Assembly (NCBI GenBank): GCA_033064195.1
Contig: JARBJD010000186.1
Span: 82,361-146,360, forward strand
Length of the DNA: 64,000 nt
From: Blattamonas nauphoetae
Lineage: Eukaryota > Preaxostyla > Oxymonadida
Direction of reading: 5' to 3'
Under the pieces are notes generated by a model. That model made no database searches and was not told the DNA's origin. It worked only from the letters and a program-made list of their open reading frames with translations. Below are positions 35,078 to 45,650 of the stretch, one piece after another. Each line of letters opens with the position of its first letter. Within the stretch, counting starts at the first letter, position 1. Both the position numbers and the translations under genes were made by a program.

Positions 35078-35534
35078 TATTTTGATCTTCGTGACCAACC
35101 CATTACTCACGACCACTTCTCATTATCAGAGGGACCGAGGTTTGAACAGCACCTACTAGAAGAGCGGTGCGTGATTCAGGTCGTCGCCCCTAGTGTTGGC
35201 GCTTCGAGTTTGACTCCATTGTTGCGAAATATTTCATGTAAGATGAGCGTAAGGAAAGTGTTGGGGGAGAGACTTGTGATATGACGACTGAACAGATGGA
35301 ATCTTCGATTCTTTTGTCTGAAGAAAGTGCGTTGATTCTTTGCCTCGTTGACAATGTATGATTAGTTGAAGCAGTTTTCGCGAGATTTCGATAAAGGCGA
35401 TCGAAAAGGAGGAAGGAAACATCTGAAGTGTTCATAATCATTGTGTTCATTCTGGACCGAATCCCTTACTTCGGACCACTTCTCAATATCAGAGGGACCG
35501 AGGTTTGAACAGCTCCTACTGGTAAGGGCGGTGC

Positions 35535-37700
35535 ATCAAACCAACGGGGCGAGAAAAGAGAGAGATGGGATTTTGAGATGTGGGGTGAGCGGAGTGATTG
35601 GAGAATCTGTGTGAAAGCGGCGATGAGGGGAGAATCGAACGTTGAAGGGAGTCTGAGCCAATGAACGTCGACGAGTGTTTCGATCATTCTTCGATGCTCG
35701 ACAAGTTCAAACCATTGTGCAGAGAGAATGTGTGAGACGAAGAGATCGAAAAGGCGAGTGAACGAGCAAGATTCTCCAAAAGGCACTGTGGTTGCGACGA
35801 GAGAATGAAGAAGAGGGGATGTGTTGGCGAAGGTTTGGGAGAGACTATGTTGTTCGAGGAGAGAAGAGAAGAAGCTCAAAGCACAAGGCGGTGGGAACAG
35901 AGTGTACAGTCGAAGTTGGAGGTCGATATTTGTGAGATGGGCGTCGTGCATGAGAACATCGACAACATCATCGTTGATAGAGTTCAATTTCCAAGAGGGA
36001 TGAACACCTCGCAACAAAAGCGAGTGCAAGCCAATGACAGGCGTGTGAAGGAAGACAGTTGATGAAGCTCGAGGATTGTCGACTTCCCTTTCGAAGAAGT
36101 GTTGGGGATCAGATCGGAGCTGACGCTCAAAGAACAATTCCATCAAAAATGTTTGTTGTCTGTACACACGCAAGTTCGACGAGGTGTGGTTGAGGAAGGA
36201 AGAGACAGGAATGTCGAGCAGTTGATGATGGGTGGAGATGTCAGTAGAGGCGACATAATCGAAAAGTGGTTGCGGGAGTTCTCGTCCAAAATCCAGACTC
36301 ATGATCACCGAGTATGACAGTTCAGAACTGACCAATTTTGGGGCAATGTCGTTCAACGCAGATTGAGAGGCGATTCTGGAAGAGATTCGACTGAGGGCGT
36401 TCTGCTTGGACTCAAATTGACGAAGAATGCTCGCAGTTTTGCGAGAGAGGTTTGTCGGCCGATGTTCGAAGAGACTCACAAGAAATTCCACAGCTCTCAT
36501 CAGCAGAGCTGTGTCGAGTCGGACCGTTTCCAATCCTTTCCAATCGAAGGACATGAGAACATTTGTGAAACTGTACGCAGGCATGTCCTTACTTGAGACC
36601 AAAAGAGTTGCTGTGAGGAGAAGAATCTTTTGTTCATTTCTGTTCCCATCTAGGAACGAAGAGGAGAGAGGATTCCAGAAACGATTCGTGAATGATTCGA
36701 GATCGACTTTGGGAAGAAGAACGATGAGGAGGGAGGAAGACGCACGAGAAATGCGAGGATCGTCGGAGTGAAGAGCCATCACAAGGAGATCAAGAAACTC
36801 GGACAAATCGGAGATGACAACCTGAGGATCCAACTCTTCGCAGACACGTCGACATCGCTCGAGGGAGCCAAGCATGACTTTGTCGTCTTCGTCGAACAGG
36901 GCAAGGGAGAATTTCTCGTATAAATCGATCGTCTGGTCTTGTGTTTGTTCGTTGGGATTTGGGGAAACGAGTGGTGATTGTGGAGAGCTTACTGCTTCTT
37001 CGTTCGAATCTGGCTCCGATTTGGCGATGAAATGATACGAGATCAGGTGTTGCAGAATCTCAAGAACGAAGATTGAATCATCGCACGGCGGAGGAGTCAA
37101 ACTGTCTTCGAAACCGATTGAATCTGATGAGAGAGTCTCGGGCAACGTGCTTTGAATGATTGGTGCATCTTCGCGAATCGACAGAGGGAGGCTCAGACTG
37201 CCACTACTGACGACATATTGTGCGACATCCTGATCGTCCATGCTTTCAGAGAATGGAGGTGGCTGATGGAACACAATTTGCGGTTCGGTGTCGAGAGATG
37301 AGACGGTGGAGGGATCTGGAGGAGGAGGGTGGTTCTTCTGGAAGCGATTTCGATGTTTTGTTTGGAGCGACAGAAACACTTCCCTCCAACAGTTGTGATG
37401 AAGAAATGTGATGTCGTTCTGAAGAATGACCAGAAAAGGAAAAACACACAAGTTTCGGAGGGGCTGAAGCGAGTCCTGCGATCACCATAACCCGAGAGTA
37501 TGATGGTATGCTGTGATCTAAACCGATAAGTTCTGAGTTGAGGAGTTTGGAGATGGAAGTGTGGACAGATCCGAAGCGAAGGATGAAGTTGGCGCCGGTG
37601 GCGTGGTGAAAGAGGAGAAAGTATCTGAAAACGAACAAGCAGAGAGTGAGAATGAAGAGCGACAGACTAATTCGGACAGTGCCTGTGTCGTCGATCATCA
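35535..37700 (-). pseudogene. Middle piece of the split large-family gene (member B)
   Basis: Three exon parts match member A: 37700-37668 (the rest of the 124-nt exon), 37624-37450 and 37418-35535 (628 codons, open). Introns are 37667-37625 (43 nt) and 37449-37419 (31 nt), the same sizes as in member A. The exon 37624-37450 is 22 nt shorter than its counterpart and therefore out of frame, an independent lesion. Recognisable blocks include ISRASSSLLIVLLPKVDLESF and LERCRRVCEELDP. It is bounded on both sides by DIRS-like elements. Confidence 0.85.
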
Positions 37701-40700
37701 GCACCGCCCTTCCAGTAGGTGCTGTTCAAACCTCGGTCCCTCTGATAATGAGAAGTGGTCCGAAGTAAGGGGTCGGTCTAAATTGAACACAATGATTATG
37801 AACACTTCAGATGTTTTCCTTCCCCCTGCACGAACGCCTTTCTCGAAATTATGCGACACCTTACTCAACTAAACATAAATTGCCAACGAGGCGAAGAATC
37901 GACGACATTTCTTCTGACAAACGAAACGAAGATTAAAACTGTTCAGTCGTCTTATCACGTTCCTCTCCCACAACACTAATCTCGCACTCGTCATCCATTG
38001 AATATATCGCAACAATGGACTCAAAGCTTGAAGCACCAACACTCTGGGCGACGATTTGAATCACGATCAAACGACCTCTTCAGAATCGACGAGTATCTCT
38101 TCTGACGAAGTTCCAGCCTCCACTCACCAGAATCTCTCTAAATTCTGAATGAAGTTGCAACCACTTTCCAGGCTCGCAAGAAAGTTGGAGAAGACAAAGC
38201 GATTGTCCGATCAATCTCAAAGGCGTTCGAATTACTTGCAGAGGAGGAAGGTTCGAAGATATAACAAGTACAATTCACAAGCACCCAACTCCGGTACTTC
38301 GGCGTGCTCTCGTCGGCCAGACACAGCATCCGACTCAATCGATGACAATCAGTCCAACAATCCTGCTCCGAGCAAAACAAACCAGACAGGAGGCACCCCG
38401 TTTATGATTAGGGGCGTATCAACCAAATCCGGTGGTGGCGATTGCAGGACAAATGCCTCCCGCAGCGTCCACTTTTCCAGGCGGTTGAAAGTATCCAGAT
38501 TCGCTCTTAGCTGACATGGCACCATCTACAAGTGCTCAAGGTGTCCAGTTCCACGTGCCGAGACTGTTACACTCCCCGGTCATGATGTCATGGGGTGATA
38601 ACAATCGAGACATCACGAAACAGAAAAACTCCTCGATTTGGGGGAGATACGTCGCAGTCGACTTTAAGGAGAATGGGGGGATAAGCGACCGAAATCGAGC
38701 AGAATCTTCACAGCATCTTTACAAATAGTGAGTATTTCACCACCCTCATAAATCAAGTCATTAATTTGCGGACGATCATCCTGAATAGTTGATGCAGCTA
38801 TCTTGATCCTACCGAGCATCACATCCAGTTAATAGTTGAGTGACGGAGACCCCAGAAGAGTCAATACCATTCTTCAAGATTTCACGGAGAAGCGATCGGA
38901 ATGAAACCGCGGATTAACAATCCCCCCAACAGTTAAAGAAATCAGCGATGGACCATTTATTATCCGGCAAGTAGTGATAAAACCCTTTTGAATTCCCCGA
39001 TCGTCTTGATCCAAGCAGGGGTTCACAACTCGCAATGCCGTCAAGCGAGGGGCATCTAGTGGTCTTAACGTTGCGCTAAACGGGTTGTGGACCGACCTAA
39101 ACAATCTTCACAAGATTAGAACCGATAAATCAGCCCAAAACACGAACATCATCCTTCGCTTATTAAAGCCCCCCTTCAGCTCGACAATCAGACTCGATTT
39201 GACGTTGAATGACAATATTGGAAACGTTTCGTTGAAACACCGTTTAAATGGGAGGTCGATATAGCTTCCTAGTGAACTCCGGTTCAGCAAGATAAAATGT
39301 TCCAAACAACACACTTGGATCTCGTTGAGTCGTTCCTAGAGACAAGAATATCAAAATAACACTCTATTACCAATCGGATCCTTCATCCGTTCCTCTTTTC
39401 GAAATTGGGGGGAAGCCGAATAGGCAGTGCTACCAGATGATGATTCCTCCGACAGTAACTCTCACACTGTCTTCCCCTGGTGTCTTCCCATCAAAGTATA
39501 ATCACTCCCGAAACAATGAAGCGAGCCCACGATACGATTGCCTCGATTGTTCGGTATCGCCTGAAAGCAAGATATTCTCATCAACTCGGACAGCAGTTTC
39601 TCACATATTCAGTTTATTTCGGGCATCATCGCTCATGGGCCATACTCAGTCTTCAAGATTGTTGAGAACTATACTCTCGCCTGTCCAACACCGAGACATG
39701 TTGATTTTGTTCATACAGATAGCGGAAAGAATTTCACGCAAGGAAATGTCGAGCCTTTCGTCACAGTTGGAGTGACGGCCCGGGCAGCAGCCTCATATAT
39801 TCCAAATCTATTCCTGGAATCATCGCGAATGTACGATTCCCATTTTTCAGCTCTGTGGCACTATCGACGGAAATCCGGGGAAATATTACTCGCTAACCAC
39901 GACAGCCCACTGTCGATCACGTCACCAGACACTGATGTGTCAATTCATCACGAAGATTGCCTGGTTCAACAAAACGTCACAAATGATAGCAATCTCCGAA
40001 GGAAGGAGATCAGAATCAAACCTGAACGACATGTGCGGCAACTCAAGTACCAGTTGCGATTGTCCAGACCTTCGTTGAGAGCAAGATGAAGTCCACAAGA
40101 TTCAAATGATGCCGATCGGAGGAAGAAAACGTTTGGAGAGAACTGCAAGCTCATAGCCACGCAACTCAAGTTCCAGTTGCTTTTGGGTCATCCATTCGGT
40201 CAAGCGCAGGGGGGAAACGCACAAAGTTGACACCCATTCCCAGCCTCCCCGTCAAGAGGCTCAACCATGGTAATCCGTCATCAATGATTGACAACTCCGA
40301 GACGATAGTGACAGCTGCCATCTCAGTACAACGGAATCTGCCAGCCATAAATCAGCAAAAGTGAGATGGCAACATCAAGGCAAAGGGAAGTGGCGTCCCA
40401 ACCGTATTCATCTCGAAATTACCTCCGTTCGACAAGCATCAAAGTTTTCGATGTCAAGACATCGCAGAAACGTCAGCGACAATTAAGTCAATATTAAAAT
40501 GCAGAAATATGGCATAGGGCGCAAACTCGATACAACGATGTCAAAGATGGCGAGGAGTCCATCAAGTTCTAAGTCGCTGTGGCGGAATAAACACTATCGT
40601 CGAATTCCTCAACGATTCACTCGCTCACCATCCCAAGTTGGAGCCCAATCTCGTGGCATCGGGAATTGCTCTGATTAAAGACATTACCTTCTTTTCAAGT

Positions 40701-41785
40701 TGGACGAATTGATTATCGCTCTCACCCCATATATCCGACTCACCTCACCGATATCATCAACGGAGCCATATCAAGACTGAATCCTCCACACTGTCATCTT
40801 CTCCGAAGAACCACAATTCATGAAAACGGCTGAGACTCCCTTTCCGACTGCGATTTCCATCCATTTTAATTGACACAGTCTAGATAGTCAACAACATCAC
40901 AATTCCGTCATTAATTCTGGTTGTTATGTTGTCAAGAACCACACTGAGAGATCACCAGACGACAGGAATGCTCAACATGTCCCGGATAAGCACTTCGTCG
41001 ACAGGACCAGGATCACTACACGCAGTCTTGGAATCAAAGGCGGACAAACATTCTCCACCTTTCGATTCCACGCCCAGGGAGAGAGTGAAACAAGATACTA
41101 TCTATCGGGAAAACTGTGGAAATCGCAATGTCAACAGAACCAGTTGTTTCACAGAAAGATGTGATGATCACTACATAGCTGGTGTGATGGAGGGACACAT
41201 TCACAGTGTTGGCGACTTGCCACATTTCAAGGCCATTCCGTTGCAGCAATAATTTGGGAAGAAGGACACAACGACAAGTACTCCCCACACGTTCAACGGA
41301 CAGGGAAGGAGTCTCCATTGGAGGGGAGATTTGTTCACCGCCACTAAAGTCGTAGGGAGAAGACAAACTTTGAGCTGATTCGTTTGAAAGGATGACGATG
41401 TTCGGCATCAAAGCGAGCGGCCGCGTCATCGCGACAGATTTGGAACAAGAAAATGTCTGAACCAAGAGCTCCAGATATCAGAACTACCGTCCACTCTGTG
41501 CTTCTCCACAACCGTGCAGGCAGGTTGTTGCACTCTCATGACGAATCCACTTGCCATCTTAACGGTGAGGATCTCTGTTTGTTCCCGTTCGCGCTTCGCG
41601 CCTGTCGCAGCAGAAGTCTCTCCGCGTCATCATAGCGTCAAGACAACTCAGCGGCCTGTGGCAGCCCTTTCGAAGGGAGTCACGGTCTCTCTAACGAGCA
41701 TGGTCCAAAGAGTAAAACCCAAGACAATGGATGCCTTTTCTTTTCAGCTCATCTATCACTTGTTTTCTTTCTGTTCCTTTCAAGT

Positions 41786-41860
41786 CTCATTATCAGAGGG
41801 ACCGAGGTTTGAACAGCACCTACTGGAAGGGCGGTGCTTGTACCAAACCGAGGTTCCTCT
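41786..41860. repeat. Internal complementary region of the plus-strand DIRS-like element
   Basis: AACAGCACCTACTGGAAGGGCGGTGC is followed at once (41837/41838) by TTGTACCAAACCGAGG, that is, complements of the left and right ends joined. The TACCAA variant is the one found at this element's own right end (45639-45650). Confidence 0.85.
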
Positions 41861-42944
41861 TGATGACCTGCTACCACAAGCCGCGAGGGGCAGGGGACCA
41901 GTTTACCAGTTCCCTTTGGAACTCTCTTTACAAAGACTTACAACAGTTTTTTGTTCCTCGTTGAGGATTTTCTGTTGCAAGCATATAAGTTTTTTGTTTC
42001 CTCTTTCGTCGCATTGCGACAGTCCCTTTCTTCATGGGCTCGCCCTGATGATTGGAAAATGTAAGGTGAGAGATTTTCATCTGGAATTTCGGGTTCACAC
42101 GAACGTAGTATGTATAATGATTTGGTCCTCTTTAAGATAAAATTGTCAAACAAGGTATCATCTGAAATACAATGAGCTTCATAAAAAGAGAAATTGTTGG
42201 TTGCTTCTCCCTCCTTGTCATTCTCATCTTCAACTCTTTCTCCTCATTTCTTGTTCATTCCGACTTCTTTAAGGTTCATTCCCACACATGCCCTCCACTC
42301 TCTCCATTCCTGCCTCGGAGTCGAAATTGATTGCGTTCTTTTGCTTTTTTTCATGACGATCGTCAAAAGCAAGTCCATTATTTTTTTTGTTTTCATCATG
42401 TCATTCTCAAAATAAGACTCAAAATTCTTGAATATTGAAGATTGGTTCTCCAATTCGAGATTGAGAACATTCAACCACTTATCATTCATTATCAGACCTT
42501 TGAGACTGATCTCATCGATCTCAGCTTTTTTGATCTCAGAAAATAACTAGTGTTCAAATTCTCATAAAACTCGAAATAACGAAGTAAAAGACCCGCTATC
42601 CGTGTTGAATTTTGTTTATAAGCACTTTCATTGAAATATCGAGATGAATCGTCCCACAATAATTCTTCATCTCGATCTGATTGAAGAACTGGATGAATCA
42701 CGCTTGTTTATCAAATAATTTATTAATTCCACCGCGACAGATCTCCTTTACCATGTCTCGACGATTATTTCTCTCTTAGAGTGATTTATTCAGCAGGTTA
42801 ACATTCGTTGTTCAATTGTATATTAGTCTTCGAGATTTCTACTCTTTATCACGATCCTCAGTCCTATTTTGACTTGGTTAATCTGTACTTTCCACTATTT
42901 TATCTCTTTATTTCCATCTCTACCAGATAATCTGTCAGTGACCA

Positions 42945-43448
42945 GTGAGATCACAAATGACACGTCAAAGCTGCCTCTCGAATGACCCCTACTCGTTTCT
43001 GCGGACTCTCCTCGTATGTTTGGAATTCCCTGATTGCTGGTGCAGGCGAACAGATTCTGCAATCACCTCCGATCGTCCAGAAATGGTTTGCTGTTTTGGG
43101 TTGGTCGTTCTCTACGCGGCTGTCTTTGACTGTCACATCGTCAACCGTCCTCTCTCCAAACTATTCCTTGCGTCCCTGAACGATGCATTGTTACCAGATT
43201 ATCTTTCCCATTCTCGACTTTTGAACATCTCCAAAACAATTCTCGTTTATCTCGTCGAAATGGGATGTGCCCCGCATTCTCACCCTCCACAGCCACCTCC
43301 GATCTGTTTCATGATAATCCAGTCCCTTGACTGTCATCTGAGTCTTAAATCTCGTTCCTGCAACCGAGCCACAAACAGCCATCCGAAATCGAAGAATCCA
43401 AACACTCTTGAAGAGAGTGTTGGTCCACATGGCGACAACTCTGCATGA
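42945..43448 (+). CDS. Gene segment in TIR element copy 2
   Basis: A 167-codon frame matching the split frames at 20029-20732 of copy 1. It contains SFLRTLLVC, DCWCRRTDSAIT, VNRPLSKLFL, LNISKTILVYLVEMG and PPPICFMIIQSL. No domain is recognised. The same frame is retained in two diverged copies, which suggests coding ancestry. Confidence 0.4.
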   Translation: MRSQMTRQSCLSNDPYSFLRTLLVCLEFPDCWCRRTDSAITSDRPEMVCCFGLVVLYAAVFDCHIVNRPLSKLFLASLNDALLPDYLSHSRLLNISKTILVYLVEMGCAPHSHPPQPPPICFMIIQSLDCHLSLKSRSCNRATNSHPKSKNPNTLEESVGPHGDNSA

Positions 43449-43872
43449 TACATTGTCAGGGATGAATCAACTTGTTCAACAGCCGGCTGCGGCCGTTCAA
43501 CTGCGAGCTAACGGTCCGAAGCGAAAAGGAGTGTCAATACATCCCGCAAATTCCGCTCCAATATCAATTATGAATAATGCCCAAGTTGGATAGTCAATGA
43601 CCGGAAAAGTAAAGGATCAGCGAAATCCACGAGGTGCTATTCAGATGACGCTTTTGGAAGGCTGAATGATCCCTCCGATTTTTCGCCCTTTGGACTGAGC
43701 ACGCGTTGAATCGCTTTTCAGACGATGAGGAACTCTATCACGCCACCACTCCTCCAAACGAGCTCTCTTCTCAACACTGTCGTCACCCTCCTCAGATCGC
43801 CGTCCAAGCAGCTCAGCGACGAAGTTCCAACCGAGTTCTTTCAGAATCAGCATTTCAAGAACAGACTTCGTT

Positions 43873-45180
43873 GTGCATCAGCCAGTTGCTGTTGGGATGC
43901 GACGAGGAGGGGAGAGCAAGAAGAAGATCTTGGAGATGGAGAAGCAGAGACAGTCAGACGCCTTGCGGACTGTGGAATGGAGAGCGAGAACAGTGCAGAC
44001 GAAACGCCGAGATTTTTCAGACCAAATGCGAGCAACACCCACTCCCACGTCGTCCTCACTCCACACACAACAACAATCCCAGTCGACTCTCTCTCCCACC
44101 CTCACCCACACTCCCTCCCCAAAACCCTCTCCCAACCCCTCTCGAATGAACTCGTCCTTCTCCGTCTCGCCGAAGCCTCGAAGTGCCAGTGCTGATCGGA
44201 GTTCACCACCGTCTCGCCCCGCATCCAGCTCACCCGAACGCGCTTCGCCTTTTCCTCGCTACTCGCGCCCCACTTCCGTGTACGGACACAAATACAAGAA
44301 CTTCGACGACCTCCTCCTGTCCTGACTTGGAACCCGGCCGACGAAACACTCCACCCGCTTGTGCAGAGGAAGCTGCTTCGGAAGGTCGAGGAGGATGACG
44401 AAGAGGAGGAGGAAGAAGACTGGGACACGCTTTTCGACAGCACCGAGCCAATCCATCCGTCTCTTCAGCCAGCACGAAGCACATCGCCCAAAGCAACACA
44501 CGAAAGGAAAACACCACCCGCACAGATATTCACGTCACACACGCTCGTCGCAAACCCAAACCAGGCAGAGAACGACACACTCAAGCGATAGATCGAAAAC
44601 GACGCCATTTCCTTCACAACAGAAGGATCGTACACAGATGATCCCCCTCTCTCTCCACACTTGCAGTTGGAGTCGTATAATCCAAACTTCGAGAACCGGC
44701 GACACATCGAAACCGAAGTGCTCGACGAACTCGCAGTCGACGCTGTCGACACATCTGTCCCCTACGAGCAGCAACTGCGGGAGAGCTCCATGCGAGATGT
44801 GGTGCGGAAGATGAAGCCGTTTCTGAAGCAGTCGTCGATTCTCATACCGACACTCCCCAAAAGCGACGCTCTCGTCAACCACCAATCTGGAGAAGACACT
44901 CCCGCAGAAGAGTGCAACCACAACGAGGCCGACCACAGCGATCGAAGCCGGAGTTCCTGCAGACGATGGAAGACAGGCCGAGAAACAGACCAGCGACTCA
45001 CACGAAAAGCTGAAGCAGAGCTAGCAAACGCAGAAATTGCGCAAAGAGGAAGTCAAGTTAGTGGAACATGCGAATGATGTCGAGAGCGAGTACTGGGGGA
45101 TGGAACAGGAAGATGAGGAGGAGAGGCTGCACGGAATCGACGAACACCATCTGATGAACAACAGGAATTAAGCAACGATG
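43873..45180 (+). pseudogene. Second gene segment in TIR element copy 2
   Basis: Protein-like stretches lie in order but in changing frames: KKKILEMEKQRQSDALRTVEW to YGHKYKNFDDLLLS (43873-44325), then NPADETLHPLVQRKLLRKVEE, then HIETEVLDELAVDAVDTSV to LPTLPKSDA-like sequence (44661-45077), then EDEEERLHGIDEHHLM before 45180. The third block matches 18844-19980 of copy 1. The first blocks are poorly kept in copy 1. Probably a multi-exon host gene fragment with acidic, proline/serine-rich regions. Confidence 0.4.
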
Positions 45181-45650
45181 CAGAGGAAGGCCGAGATCAT
45201 GACGTAGCGTTGGCCAACACGACAGACAATCTAAAGCAAAAGTTGAGTGGGTTTTCCTCTTTTCTGTGTTTATTCTATCACACTACAACCATTTCGCTTT
45301 TTCAAGATTCTTATTTTGACTATTTGACACAACATTGAGACAAATATAGATACGCTTAATTAAGTCATTGATCTCAGTCCCAAAAACCGGAACTGAGATC
45401 GATCGATCTCAGTTTCTGCTTGATTGATCTCATGTATCAAAGGTCTGTTCATTATAAACAATTATTGTCCGAAATGGAGAGGAATGAAAACCTACCCATA
45501 ACTTGACTCTGCCGAAATCCCAGACGAAAACGACTCAGGTGACCAGAATCTTCTAGGTTTTGAAGTGTTCTTGTTCTCATTGGTCCTATTTGGACCGACC
45601 CCTTACTTCGGACCACTTCTCATTATCAGAGGAACCTCGGTTTGGTACAA

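Larger units (their letters stand above)
30417..35170 (-). mobile_element. DIRS-like tyrosine-recombinase retrotransposon, coding-rich copy (4754 bp)
   Basis: On the minus strand the order is gag-like gene, reverse transcriptase/RNase H/methyltransferase-like gene, tyrosine recombinase gene, internal complementary region, then terminal repeat, as in DIRS-1. The ends are TTGTAACAAACCG (30417) and the complement GCGGTGC (35170). They share an inverted block including TCTGATAATGAGAAGTGGTC and GAGTAATGGGTTGGTCA. It sits inside the element at 26120-35534. GTGATT occurs on both sides, but the related element at 37701 suggests this was already a near-tandem site, so it is not firm evidence for a target duplication. 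Several single-base frame changes interrupt the genes. Confidence 0.92.
26120..35534 (-). mobile_element. DIRS-like retroelement, degenerate or non-autonomous, containing a nested DIRS-like element
   Basis: The ends are inverted: TTGTAACAAACCGAGG on the left, and the complement of GCACCGCCC...AACCTCGG on the right. They share CCTCTGATATTGAGAAGTGG and the following 30 or so bases. An internal region at 26440-26513 equals the two termini joined (TTACAA next to GCACCG), the DIRS circle-junction signature. There is no target duplication. Without the nested element (30417-35170) it is 4661 bp. The interior shares sequence with the element at 37701-45650, including a serine-rich gag-like start (SSDEVPAS, RRSNY, RRKVRRY), but I find no reverse transcriptase, RNase H or recombinase motif. 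It splits member B. Confidence 0.85.
42493..45447. mobile_element. TIR element carrying gene segments, copy 2
   Basis: Inverted relative to copy 1 (18604-21183). It starts CAGACCTTTGAGAC and ends ATCAAAGGTCTG, with an 8-bp duplication TTCATTAT (42485-42492 and 45448-45455). Subterminal GAGATCGATCGATCTC is again present. It is longer than copy 1 mainly because of extra sequence around 43860-44350. Confidence 0.88.
42070..45536. mobile_element. Small TIR element (about 510 bp), itself split by the gene-fragment element
   Basis: Ends read GAGATTTTCATCTGGAATTTCGG on the left and, on the complement of the right, GAGTCGTTTTCGTCTGGGATTTCGG, so they are imperfect inverted repeats. AGGTGA occurs on both sides (42064-42069 and 45537-45542), while the related DIRS-like copy at 26222-26240 has it once, so it is a 6-bp target duplication. 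Without the 2955-bp nested element and its 8-bp duplication the element is about 0.5 kb and has no gene. Confidence 0.75.
37701..45650 (+). mobile_element. DIRS-like retroelement in plus orientation, degenerate or non-autonomous, with nested insertions
   Basis: Starts GCACCGCCCTTCCAGTAGG and ends GGTTTGGTACAA. The inverted ends share CTCTGATAATGAGAAGTGG and CCGAAGTAAGGGGTCGGTC. An internal complementary region lies at 41786-41860. The flanks TCATCA and CATCCG join exactly into the family's 124-nt exon, with no target duplication. Removing the nested insertion 42070-45536 and its 6-bp duplication leaves 4477 bp. The interior (37820-41780) is the relative of 26514-30416 plus 35171-35450 and has no recognised enzyme. 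Confidence 0.85.

Noticed and set aside
30411-35176. GTGATT on both sides of the coding-rich DIRS-like element as a 6-bp target duplication
   Set aside because: The related element at about 38055 has AATCAC followed by a similar GATCAA at the same place, so a near-duplicate probably existed before insertion; the other two DIRS-like insertions have no duplication.
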